A DNA stretch of 13,022 nucleotides from Pseudomonadota bacterium (GCA_023422695.1 JAFAGN010000070.1:1-13022), one strand, 5' to 3'. Positions 4,941 to 12,290 are shown, numbered from the stretch's first letter. Translations and numbers: made by a program. The notes: generated by a model not told the origin, from the letters alone.

Positions 4941-7372
4941 GTGAGCCCGTCAAAGTCGCGATCATCGGATCGGGGCCGGCGGGCCTGAGCGCCGCTTCGC
5001 GCGCGGCACAGCTGGGGCTGAGCCACATATTGCTCGAAAAGACCGACCATCTGTCGGACACGATCTTCAAATATCAAAAGGGCAAGCGCGTACTCGCGAC
5101 GCCCGAGCGGCTCGATCTGCGCTCCGACTGTCGTTTCGCCGAGGGTGCGCGCGAATATATCCTGGGTAACTGGGACGAGGATGCCGCGAACAACAAGGTG
5201 AATGTGGCGTATCACGCCGAGGTTGCCGAGGTGAGCGGCGCGAAGGGCGCATTTGCGATCAAGACTACCAAAGGCGATGTCTATCACGCCGAAAATATCG
5301 TGCTGGCCATCGGCACGCAGGGCAATCCCAACCGGATGCGCTGCGAGGGCGCCGACTTGCCGCACATCATCTATCAGGTCGACGATCCCGAGGATTTCAA
5401 GGACAAGCATATCACCGTCGTCGGGTCGGGCGACGCCGGGATCGAAAATGCGCTGGGGGTGGCCGAAGAGGCGCTGGAAAACACCGTCACCATCCTGAAC
5501 CGGTCAAAGGACTTCGCGCGCGCCAAGGCAAAGAATGTCGCCGACATGATGGAGGCGGGCGAGAACGGCTTTATGTCGATCCGGACCGAGACGCAGCCGA
5601 AGAAGGTCGAACCGGGCTGGCTGACGCTGGAAACGCCGAATGGCGAGGAGCGCATCGAATGCGATGTGATCGTCGCGCGCCTGGGGTCGGTCGCGCCGCG
5701 CGGCTTTGTCGAATCGATGGGGATCGAATTCACCGGCCCCGACCGCGAGGCCTTTCCGAAACTGTCGCCGACGTTCGAGACGACGGTACCGGGCCTTTAT
5801 GTCATCGGCGCGCTGGCGGGGTATCCGCTGATCAAGCATTGCATGAACCAGGGCTATGACGTCGTCGAGTTCATCAACGGCAACAGCGCGCTGACCCCGG
5901 CGGACGAAAAGGATCTGGCGGCGATCTTTGCCGATTTGCCGCAGCAGAAATCGGTCAGCGAATGGCTGGAATATCTGCGCACCCGCATCCGCATCTTTGC
6001 CGATGTGTCGCCGCTGCAGATGCGCGAATTCATGCTCGATTCGAAGGTCGCCTTTTACCGCAAGGGCGACGTGGTGTTCGAAAAGGGCGAGCCGGGGTCA
6101 TCGCTGTTCGCGATCGCCGACGGGTTCGCCGAGGTCGAGGTCGGCCCCGATTTCACGGTGCCGATCGAGCAGGGATCGATCTTTGGCGAAGTCGGTCTGA
6201 TTTCGGGCCGCAAGCGCGGCGCGACGATCCGCGCGGGTGAGGACAGCATCTTTGTCGAGGTGTCGCGCACCGCGGCGCTGAAGCTGATGGCGGCGGTGCC
6301 GGGCGCGAAGCGCGTGATCAATCGCATCTCGCTCGAACGCCAATTGCTCCAGATTTTCAAAGGCGGGCTGACCGTCGAGGATCTGACCGAGGTGGTCGAC
6401 ACCGCCGAGGTCGAGCGCATCCCGGCGGGCAAGGTCGTGCTGACCGAGGGCGAGCAGGGCGACGATGTCTATGTCATCCGCTCGGGATCGATGGTGGTCG
6501 AGAAGGACATCGGCGGCAAACCGATCTTCCTGCGCTACCTGCCCGCGGGCAGCTTCTTCGGCGAAATGGGTGTGCTGAGCGGGCAGCCGCGCAACGCCAC
6601 GGTTAAGGCCGCGGTCGGCGCCGAACTGATCAAGCTGACCGGCGAAAGTTTCCGCAAGATGCTCGCCGCGCGGCCGCAGGTGCGCGCGGCGACCGAGGCG
6701 GCGGTCGCTGAACGTGCCCAAATGAACGACTTCATCGAATCGCGCAAAGCGAGCTATTCGAGCGCGGTCGATCTCTATTCGGACACCGCGAGCTTCATCA
6801 TGAAAGAGGGGCTGGGCGAGGCGACCGACGCGCTGCTGATCGACGAGAATCTGTGCGTCGGCTGCGACAATTGCGAAAAGGCGTGCGCCGACAGCCACGA
6901 AGGCCTGTCGCGGCTCGACCGCGAGGCGGGCAAGACCTTTGCGCATCTGCATGTGCCGACGAGCTGCCGCCACTGCGAGCATCCGCATTGCATGGCCGAT
7001 TGCCCGCCGAACGTCATCCACCGCGGCCCGGACGGCGAGGTGTTCATGGAACCTGGCTGCATCGGCTGCGGCAACTGTATGCGCAACTGTCCCTATGGGG
7101 TGATCCGCATGGAGGCGGCGCCGCCGCAAAAGCCCAGCCTGCTGCGCTGGCTGCTCACCGGTTTTGGCCCCGGCCCCGGCGAACCGTCGCCCAAATGGAC
7201 CAAGAAGCAGTTGGGTGAGGAGAAGCCCAAGAAGATCGCGGTCAAATGCGACATGTGCAAGGGCATCGCGGGCGGCCCCGCGTGCGTGCGCGCCTGCCCG
7301 ACCGGCGCCGCGATCCGCGTGTCGCCCGAGGAATTCCTGTCGATCGCGCGGCTCGATGAGGCGACCGACTGA
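4937..7372 (+). CDS. FAD/NAD(P)-dependent oxidoreductase fused to two cNMP-binding domains and a four-cluster ferredoxin
   Basis: A cytosolic fusion protein of 811 residues; no signal or membrane segment is seen. Residues 1-320 form a two-Rossmann flavoprotein. GSGPAG (11-16) is for FAD, GSGDAG (163-168) for NAD(P)H, and GLYVIGALAG (286-295) closes the FAD fold. The CxxC of thioredoxin reductase is absent. Two cyclic-nucleotide-binding domains follow (about 351-463 and 473-580). Each keeps its phosphate-binding cassette: FGEVGL with Glu418/Arg427, and FGEMGV with Glu543/Arg552. The C-terminus carries 16 cysteines in four DmsB/NrfC-like clusters: Cys640/643/646/650, 677/680/685/689, 708/711/714/718 and 771/774/783/787. 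The likely role is nucleotide-gated electron transfer from NAD(P)H to the membrane partner encoded next. The GTG at 4937 is preferred for its GTGA overlap with a short upstream frame; a TTG at 4931 is the alternative. The stop overlaps the next ATG (TGATG). Confidence 0.9.
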   Translation: MSEPVKVAIIGSGPAGLSAASRAAQLGLSHILLEKTDHLSDTIFKYQKGKRVLATPERLDLRSDCRFAEGAREYILGNWDEDAANNKVNVAYHAEVAEVSGAKGAFAIKTTKGDVYHAENIVLAIGTQGNPNRMRCEGADLPHIIYQVDDPEDFKDKHITVVGSGDAGIENALGVAEEALENTVTILNRSKDFARAKAKNVADMMEAGENGFMSIRTETQPKKVEPGWLTLETPNGEERIECDVIVARLGSVAPRGFVESMGIEFTGPDREAFPKLSPTFETTVPGLYVIGALAGYPLIKHCMNQGYDVVEFINGNSALTPADEKDLAAIFADLPQQKSVSEWLEYLRTRIRIFADVSPLQMREFMLDSKVAFYRKGDVVFEKGEPGSSLFAIADGFAEVEVGPDFTVPIEQGSIFGEVGLISGRKRGATIRAGEDSIFVEVSRTAALKLMAAVPGAKRVINRISLERQLLQIFKGGLTVEDLTEVVDTAEVERIPAGKVVLTEGEQGDDVYVIRSGSMVVEKDIGGKPIFLRYLPAGSFFGEMGVLSGQPRNATVKAAVGAELIKLTGESFRKMLAARPQVRAATEAAVAERAQMNDFIESRKASYSSAVDLYSDTASFIMKEGLGEATDALLIDENLCVGCDNCEKACADSHEGLSRLDREAGKTFAHLHVPTSCRHCEHPHCMADCPPNVIHRGPDGEVFMEPGCIGCGNCMRNCPYGVIRMEAAPPQKPSLLRWLLTGFGPGPGEPSPKWTKKQLGEEKPKKIAVKCDMCKGIAGGPACVRACPTGAAIRVSPEEFLSIARLDEATD

Positions 7373-8253
7373 TGGCCTCGCTCTTTCAACGCCGCCGCAA
7401 CAAGGCGACCCAGACCGAGCGGGTGCGCGAGCGCAAGCATGAGGGCTTCCTGCGCTATGCGGGGTTCCGCTGGGCCAAGATTTCGGGTGCGCTGTGCCTG
7501 CTGATTATCGTCAGCTATGCGATGGTCGACGTGACGCCGCGGCACAATGGCGGCAGCTGGTATGGCTACACGCTGGGGACGATCGGCGCGGGGCTGATCC
7601 TGTGGCTGACCGCGCTTGGGTATCGCAAGCGCAAGATGACGAGCGATTATTGGTCGCTCAAAGCCTGGACGTCGGCGCATGTCTATCTGGGTTTGAGCCT
7701 GATCGTCATCGGGACGTGGCACACCGGGTTCCAGCTCGGTTGGAACGTCCACACGCTGGCGTGGGCGCTGATGATGCTGGTCATCCTGTCGGGGCTATAT
7801 GGCGTGATCGCCTATGCGACCTTGCCCGCGGCGCTGTCGAACAACCGCGACGAGATGACGCAGATGCAGATGCTGGAGGCGATTCGCGCCTTTGACCGGC
7901 AACTGCATACGGCTGCGCAGCCGCTGACCCCCGCCGACACCGCGCCGGTGCTGGCGGCGCTCGATGAGGATCCGTTCGCGGGCGGTATCGGCGCGCGGCT
8001 GAGCGGGCGCTATCCCAATTGCGCGACCGCGGCGGCGTTGCGGACGCTCGCGGCCTCGCACAGTAGCGATGCTGCGGCGCGCGACAAGGTCGTGGGCCTG
8101 CTCAAGCAGAAGGTCGCGGCGCTGGCGCGGCTGCGCGCGCATCTGCGGCTGCGCGCCTTGCTCGAAATCTGGCTCTATGTGCATGTGCCGCTGACCTTCG
8201 CGCTGATCGCGGCGCTGTCGGCGCACATCATCAGCGTCTTCTTCTACTGGTGA
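7372..8253 (+). CDS. Five-helix membrane cytochrome b-like protein, probably diheme
   Basis: A 293-residue membrane protein with hydrophobic helices at about 38-55, 66-84, 99-119, 128-150 and 265-290. The basic N-terminus and basic loops (84-98; 155-262) put the N-terminus and the large loop in the cytosol and the C-terminus outside. Helix 3 holds His103 and His117; helix 5 holds His271 and His285. Both pairs are spaced H-x13-H, the spacing by which helices of cytochrome b hold two stacked hemes across a membrane. I infer one heme near each face (103/271 cytosolic, 117/285 periplasmic) and possible quinone exchange. No known family name comes to mind. The ATG overlaps the previous stop by one base, and the next gene starts eight bases after this stop. 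Its place between a ferredoxin and a multiheme cytochrome fits an electron conduit. Confidence 0.85.
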   Translation: MASLFQRRRNKATQTERVRERKHEGFLRYAGFRWAKISGALCLLIIVSYAMVDVTPRHNGGSWYGYTLGTIGAGLILWLTALGYRKRKMTSDYWSLKAWTSAHVYLGLSLIVIGTWHTGFQLGWNVHTLAWALMMLVILSGLYGVIAYATLPAALSNNRDEMTQMQMLEAIRAFDRQLHTAAQPLTPADTAPVLAALDEDPFAGGIGARLSGRYPNCATAAALRTLAASHSSDAAARDKVVGLLKQKVAALARLRAHLRLRALLEIWLYVHVPLTFALIAALSAHIISVFFYW

Positions 8254-8260
8254 GGCGGGG

Positions 8261-10198
8261 ATGATGAGCTTTATCCTGCGCCGCATTTCGACGACCAAGA
8301 CGGGCAAGCAGATCGTCCGCGATCAGCCGCTGCCGGGCGACGCCATCACGCTGGGCCGCGACAGTTCGAACACCATTCACGTCGCCGATCTGGCGGTGAA
8401 CCCGCAGCATGCGACGATCAGCAGCAGCGACGGACGCCATGTCCGGGTGCAGGCGAGCGAAGGGCTGGGGTTCGATTTCAACGGCCGCACCGTCGATGCG
8501 GCCGACATCGACAGCGCCGCGGGCGCCGAGCTACGCTTTGGCGGCCACCGGCTGACGATCGCGCGCGAGGGCGAGGCGATCATCCTGCTCGTCGAACGGA
8601 TCGACGAGCTGTCGCAATCGTCGAAGGATGTCGACGAGGCCAAGGCGTTCTCTCTGCAAGGCGTGATGCTGGGCAAACGGATGGGCGCGTGGGCGTTCGG
8701 ATTGCTGATGCTGGCGGCGTTCCTGATCGGGCCGATCTGGGCCTGGTACAGCTACAAGGGAGTCGAAGAACGTCCCGAGGGTTTTCACGCCGACAGCAGC
8801 TGGTCGTCAGGACCGCTGTCGAGCGCGCACGCCAGCCTGAAGGACGATTGCCAGTCGTGCCACGTCGAACCGTTCGTTGCGGTCACCGACACGGCGTGCG
8901 TCAACTGTCACACCGGCGAGCATAAGGCGATGAGCACCGCGCACGCCGGAGCGCCGACAGCGATGCTGCTGGCGGCGCGGGCGCCGGACGGCGGCTTCGA
9001 CAAATTGCTGGCGAACGTCGGTGAGGCGTTCAACCGGCCGCAGGGTCGCTGCGTCGATTGCCATACCGAACATGAGGGCGCCGGGCCGATGCCCGCCACG
9101 CCGCAGAAATTCTGCGCCGATTGCCACGACGGGATGCAGGGGCGGCTGAAGGCGGCGGGGCATCCGACGACGCTGGGCGATGCCGGTGATTTCGGCACCG
9201 GCCACCCCGAATTCCGCCCGCTCGTCCGCGCCGCGCCGGGAGCGAAGCTGGCGCGGTCGGCACCGGGCAAGGGGACGGTCGATTACAACGGCCTGAAATT
9301 CCCGCATGACATGCATCTTCAGGCGACCGGCGGGGTCGCGCGCATGGCGGCGAGTTTCCGCGGGCGCTATGATTTCGGGCAAAAGCTGGAGTGCGAGAAT
9401 TGCCACAGGGTCGAGGCCGACGGGGTGCGCGTCAAGCCGGTCGAAATGGAACGCGACTGCGCGATGTGCCACAGTCTGGCGTTCGAAACCGTCGGCGGCA
9501 CGACGCGGACGCTGCGCCACGGCGAGCCCGATCAGGTCGTTGCAGACCTCACCGCCTATTACCGCTCGACCCCGCCCGCGCGACCGCTGCAACTCGGCGG
9601 GATGCAGCGTCGGCGCCCCGGCGCCTATGCTGAGGGGCAGGTGTACAACATCTATTTCAACGAGGTGGCGGTGCGGCCGAGCCGGGCGCAGGACGCGGTG
9701 CGCGCGGTGTTTTCAAAGGGCGGCGCCTGTTACGATTGCCACACGATCTTTGCGCCGCAAGCCGGGAACAGCTGGCGCGTCGCGGCGGTGAACCAGACCG
9801 CGCGCTATCTGCAAAAGGGCTGGTTCGATCACGACGCGCACAAGGAAACCGACTGCGCCGATTGCCACACCGCGGCGCCCGCTTCGAAAACGTCGACCGA
9901 TCTGCTTGTTCCAGGCCTTCGCCAATGCCGCGACTGCCATGTCGGCGAAAGCGGTGCGCGACTGGTGAAGGTCGAAACCGCGACCGAATCGCCGTGCGCG
10001 ATGTGCCACGAATATCATTCGGACGGCGGCCAGCCGTGGGTTCCGAACCGTCAGCGGAAGGTAAATAGCGCGGCAATCACAAATAAACCCCTGCGTGCTA
10101 CCTATGGTGTGAGTGGGATCACAGGCATCGGTACGCGGGGTCTTTACAATGTGACGTGGCGCACACCGGCTTTGCACGGGGCAAGGCGGGGCGGATAG
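8261..10198 (+). CDS. FHA-domain, membrane-anchored decaheme cytochrome c
   Basis: A 645-residue protein in three parts. Residues about 20-100 form an FHA domain (GRDSSNTIHV, 32-41; NPQH, 47-50; NG, 74-75). The Arg33 and His50 positions of phosphothreonine-binding FHA domains are kept, but the usual Ser-Arg is Asn-Pro, so phospho-binding is uncertain. A single helix (about 142-164) follows, with the FHA side inside. The outer part has ten CxxCH heme sites starting at Cys197, 213, 264, 285, 378, 400, 490, 532, 556 and 579. Many extra His residues could be distal ligands. GAGG at 8252-8255 serves as ribosome site; ATG 8261 or 8264 could be used. The last 45 or so codons have no heme motif and atypical codons (ACA, AGG, GGA), and they contain the promoter of the next gene. 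It is the third gene of the operon and the likely periplasmic electron carrier. Confidence 0.9.
   Translation: MMSFILRRISTTKTGKQIVRDQPLPGDAITLGRDSSNTIHVADLAVNPQHATISSSDGRHVRVQASEGLGFDFNGRTVDAADIDSAAGAELRFGGHRLTIAREGEAIILLVERIDELSQSSKDVDEAKAFSLQGVMLGKRMGAWAFGLLMLAAFLIGPIWAWYSYKGVEERPEGFHADSSWSSGPLSSAHASLKDDCQSCHVEPFVAVTDTACVNCHTGEHKAMSTAHAGAPTAMLLAARAPDGGFDKLLANVGEAFNRPQGRCVDCHTEHEGAGPMPATPQKFCADCHDGMQGRLKAAGHPTTLGDAGDFGTGHPEFRPLVRAAPGAKLARSAPGKGTVDYNGLKFPHDMHLQATGGVARMAASFRGRYDFGQKLECENCHRVEADGVRVKPVEMERDCAMCHSLAFETVGGTTRTLRHGEPDQVVADLTAYYRSTPPARPLQLGGMQRRRPGAYAEGQVYNIYFNEVAVRPSRAQDAVRAVFSKGGACYDCHTIFAPQAGNSWRVAAVNQTARYLQKGWFDHDAHKETDCADCHTAAPASKTSTDLLVPGLRQCRDCHVGESGARLVKVETATESPCAMCHEYHSDGGQPWVPNRQRKVNSAAITNKPLRATYGVSGITGIGTRGLYNVTWRTPALHGARRGG
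10108..10123. promoter_or_regulatory. Perfect CRP-family binding site
   Basis: TGTGAGTGGGATCACA matches TGTGA-N6-TCACA at all ten fixed positions. It lies inside the last codons of the cytochrome gene and upstream of the phosphodiesterase gene. Its centre (10115.5) is 32 bases from the centre of the -10 element at 10145-10150, the spacing of class II CRP-activated promoters. Confidence 0.75.
10145..10150 (+). promoter_or_regulatory. -10 element of the likely cpdA promoter
   Basis: TACAAT matches TATAAT at five of six bases. There is no -35 hexamer at 17 bases, as expected where CRP covers that position. A start site about seven bases downstream (near 10157) would put the CRP box at -41.5 and leave a leader of about 84 bases before the GTG at 10241. 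Confidence 0.6.
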
Positions 10199-10240
10199 AG
10201 TCAAGACCGGGTCGCTAACGGGCCGCAGCAGGGGACGGAT

Positions 10241-11089
10241 GTGCTGATCGCGCAGATCACCGATATCCATTTGGGGTTCGATCCGGACAATCCGGCCGAA
10301 TATAACCGCAAACGGCTCGACGAGGTGCTCGACGTGCTGATCGATGGGCCGAACCGCCCCGATCTGCTGCTCGCCACCGGCGACATCACCGATCGCGGCG
10401 ACGAGGACAGCTATCGGCGGCTGGCGAACGCCTTTTCGCGCTGCCCCTTTCCGGTGTGGGTCAGTGTCGGCAACCATGATCTGCGCGACAATTTTCATGC
10501 GCGCTTTCCCGGCCTCGACGACGGCAACGGCTTTGTCCAATATGCGATCGAGCTGCCCGAACTGCGGCTGGTGACCGTCGATACGCTGGAGGAAGGGCGC
10601 CACGGCGGCGCTTTTTGCGACGTGCGCGCGGCGTGGCTCGACGCCGAACTAGCCAAGGCGCCGGACAAGCCGACCTATATCGTGATGCACCATCCGCCGA
10701 TCGAAAGCGGGATCGAGTGGATGAACACCCACCCCGACGAGCCGTGGGTCGCGACTTTTACCGATGTGGTGCGGCGGCATTCGCAGGTGCGCGGGCTGAT
10801 CTGCGGTCATTTGCACCGCAGCGTCACTGTGGCGTGGGAGGGGCGCACCGTCGCCATCTGTTCATCGACCGCGCCGCAAGTCTCGCTCGACCTGCGCCCG
10901 ATCGACGCCGAGCGGCCCGACGACCGGCCGATGATCGTCGCGGAGGATCCGGCCTATGCGCTGCATCGCTGGAACGGGCGCGAACTGGTGAGCTTTTACG
11001 ATTTCGCCGGGGCACACACGATGCTGGCGAAATATGACGCGAATTTGCAGCCGCTGGTGCGCGAATTGAAGGCGGAGCGGCCGGGTTGA
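10241..11089 (+). CDS. cpdA: CpdA-type 3',5'-cyclic nucleotide phosphodiesterase (class III, metallophosphoesterase)
   Basis: A cytosolic calcineurin-like enzyme expected to hydrolyse cAMP to AMP. The 282 residues hold the full metal-site set: D8-x-H10 (QITDIHLG), GD48 (ATGDITDRG), GN78-H79-D (VGNHD), H150 (MHHPP) and GH190-L-H192. These motifs and the length fit CpdA of the class III phosphodiesterases. The GTG start at 10241 has GGGGA at 10231-10235, five bases upstream; the overlapping ATG at 10239 is out of frame and stops at once. It follows the cytochrome gene by 42 bases, so it could be read through from the operon or made from its own CRP-type promoter. In Pseudomonas aeruginosa the homologue is activated by cAMP-Vfr, a negative feedback. 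Substrate specificity (cAMP or another phosphodiester) cannot be settled from sequence. Confidence 0.88.
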   Translation: MLIAQITDIHLGFDPDNPAEYNRKRLDEVLDVLIDGPNRPDLLLATGDITDRGDEDSYRRLANAFSRCPFPVWVSVGNHDLRDNFHARFPGLDDGNGFVQYAIELPELRLVTVDTLEEGRHGGAFCDVRAAWLDAELAKAPDKPTYIVMHHPPIESGIEWMNTHPDEPWVATFTDVVRRHSQVRGLICGHLHRSVTVAWEGRTVAICSSTAPQVSLDLRPIDAERPDDRPMIVAEDPAYALHRWNGRELVSFYDFAGAHTMLAKYDANLQPLVRELKAERPG

Positions 11090-11094
11090 TGACC

Positions 11095-11182
11095 GTCGCC
11101 CTCGCGAAGGCGGGGGCCGCTGGCGGTTTACGCTGCTTGGCTGGGAGTGAACTCTAACGGCCCCCGCCTCCGCGGGGGCGAC
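11095..11182. repeat. REP-like inverted repeat after cpdA, possible terminator
   Basis: Arms at 11095-11119 and 11158-11182 are inverted copies (23 of 25 positions), with 38 bases between. The unit starts six bases after the cpdA stop, so as RNA it would form a very stable hairpin ending or protecting that transcript. The arm sequence (GTCGCCC...GGCGGGGGCCG type) looks like a dispersed alphaproteobacterial repeat rather than a dedicated terminator; no T-run follows. Confidence 0.7.
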
Positions 11183-11275
11183 AATTATTTCGGCCCGCTG
11201 CCCGCTACAAGCGAGATGCCCGCCTTCATATTTTGCCTGTTCCAACACCGCCAACCCCTCTTGCACCACCTTCCG

Positions 11276-11291
11276 TTTACGTTAAGGTCAG
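11276..11291. promoter_or_regulatory. Possible LiuR-like operator upstream of the nitronate monooxygenase gene
   Basis: TTTACGTTAAGGTCAG resembles the TTTACGTTAACGTAAA type of palindrome recalled for MerR-family LiuR regulators of branched-chain amino-acid and fatty-acid breakdown (13 of 16 positions). It ends 27 bases before the ATG at 11319. The consensus is from memory and the second half-site is degraded, so this is tentative. Confidence 0.25.
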
Positions 11292-11318
11292 TTTCAAACT
11301 GCTACCGGAGAGTGATTC

Positions 11319-12290
11319 ATGGCCCTGCCCCCGATTTTCGACCGCCTGCGCCTGCCCGTCATCGGCTCGCCTCTGTTCATCGTGTCGGGCCCCGAACTGG
11401 TCATCGCGCAGTGCAAGGCTGGCGTCGTCGGCAGCTTCCCGGCCCTGAACGCACGCCCCCAGACGTTGCTCGACGAATGGCTGCACCAGATCACCGAAGA
11501 ACTTGCGGCGTGGGACTGCGACAATCCCGATCGGCTGTCGGCCCCCTATGCCGTCAACCAGATCGTCCATAAATCGAACGACCGGTTGGAGCAGGACATC
11601 GCGACCTGCGCCAAATGGAAGGTGCCGATCACCATTACTTCCTTGGGCGCGCGCGAGGAACTCAACCAGGCAGTGCATGGCTGGGGCGGCATCACCCTCC
11701 ACGACGTCATCGACGACCGCTTTGCCCGCAAGGCGGTCGAGAAGGGCGCCGACGGATTGATTCCCGTCGCTGCCGGTGCGGGCGGCCACGCCGGGCGGCA
11801 ATCGCCCTTCGCACTGGTGCAGGAAATCCGCGAATGGTTCGACGGCCCCGTTGCGCTGTCGGGCGCGATTGGCCATGGCCGATCGGTACTCGCGGCGCAG
11901 GCGTGCGGCGCCGACCTCGCCTATATCGGCAGCGCCTTCATCGCCACCGCCGAAGCCAACGCCGACCAGGGATATAAGGATGGCATCGTCGAGGGCCGCG
12001 CCGCCGACATCGTCTATTCGAACCTGTTCACCGGGGTGCATGGCAATTACCTGCGCCAGTCGATCGTCGCCGCGGGCATGGACCCCGACAATCTGCCCGA
12101 AGGCGATCTCAAGACGATGAACTTCGGTTCGGGCGGCAACACCAAGGCCAAGGCGTGGAAAGACATTTGGGGATCGGGCCAGGGCATCGGCCCGGTGACC
12201 GCAGTGCGCCCCGTCGCCGACTTCGTCGCCGAACTCGAAGCGCAATATCTGGCTGCCCGCCGCGAGCTGGAGGCGAAGGTTCGGCTGTAG
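11319..12290 (+). CDS. Nitronate monooxygenase / NAD(P)H:flavin oxidoreductase family protein
   Basis: An FMN-binding TIM-barrel enzyme of the nitronate monooxygenase (2-nitropropane dioxygenase) family. Members oxidise alkyl nitronates with O2, and many bacterial relatives have unknown substrates. The 323 residues show the N-terminal FMN loop (LPVIGSPLFIVSGPELV, 12-28), the family signature AAGAGGHAGR (151-160) with candidate catalytic His157, the phosphate-binding SGAIGHG (181-187), GSAFIATAEA (204-213) and the late WGSGQGIG (284-291). The ATG at 11319 has GGAGAG at 11307-11312. The gene stands alone between two repeats and has no obvious link to the redox operon. True substrate is unknown; an enoyl-reductase-like role is a weaker alternative. 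Confidence 0.9.
   Translation: MALPPIFDRLRLPVIGSPLFIVSGPELVIAQCKAGVVGSFPALNARPQTLLDEWLHQITEELAAWDCDNPDRLSAPYAVNQIVHKSNDRLEQDIATCAKWKVPITITSLGAREELNQAVHGWGGITLHDVIDDRFARKAVEKGADGLIPVAAGAGGHAGRQSPFALVQEIREWFDGPVALSGAIGHGRSVLAAQACGADLAYIGSAFIATAEANADQGYKDGIVEGRAADIVYSNLFTGVHGNYLRQSIVAAGMDPDNLPEGDLKTMNFGSGGNTKAKAWKDIWGSGQGIGPVTAVRPVADFVAELEAQYLAARRELEAKVRL

Noticed and set aside
3998..5410. Long open frame (470 codons) on the minus strand
   Set aside because: It lies opposite the second exported-protein gene and the start of the flavoprotein gene, both well supported by signal peptide, ribosome site or domains. Its product shows no recognisable motif. Such frames are common opposite GC-rich genes.
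4937..5900. Thioredoxin reductase
   Set aside because: The two Rossmann motifs fit that superfamily, but the redox-active CxxC is missing and the protein continues into cNMP and ferredoxin domains.
6098..7129. Minus-strand open frame of 343 codons
   Set aside because: It is fully opposite the cNMP and ferredoxin domains, has a biased Ala/Arg/His composition and no domain. It is a shadow of the real gene.
11096..11318. Small gene between cpdA and the nitronate monooxygenase gene
   Set aside because: A frame starting at 11147 runs through the repeat into the next gene out of frame and has no recognisable product. The region is explained by the inverted repeat and a promoter.
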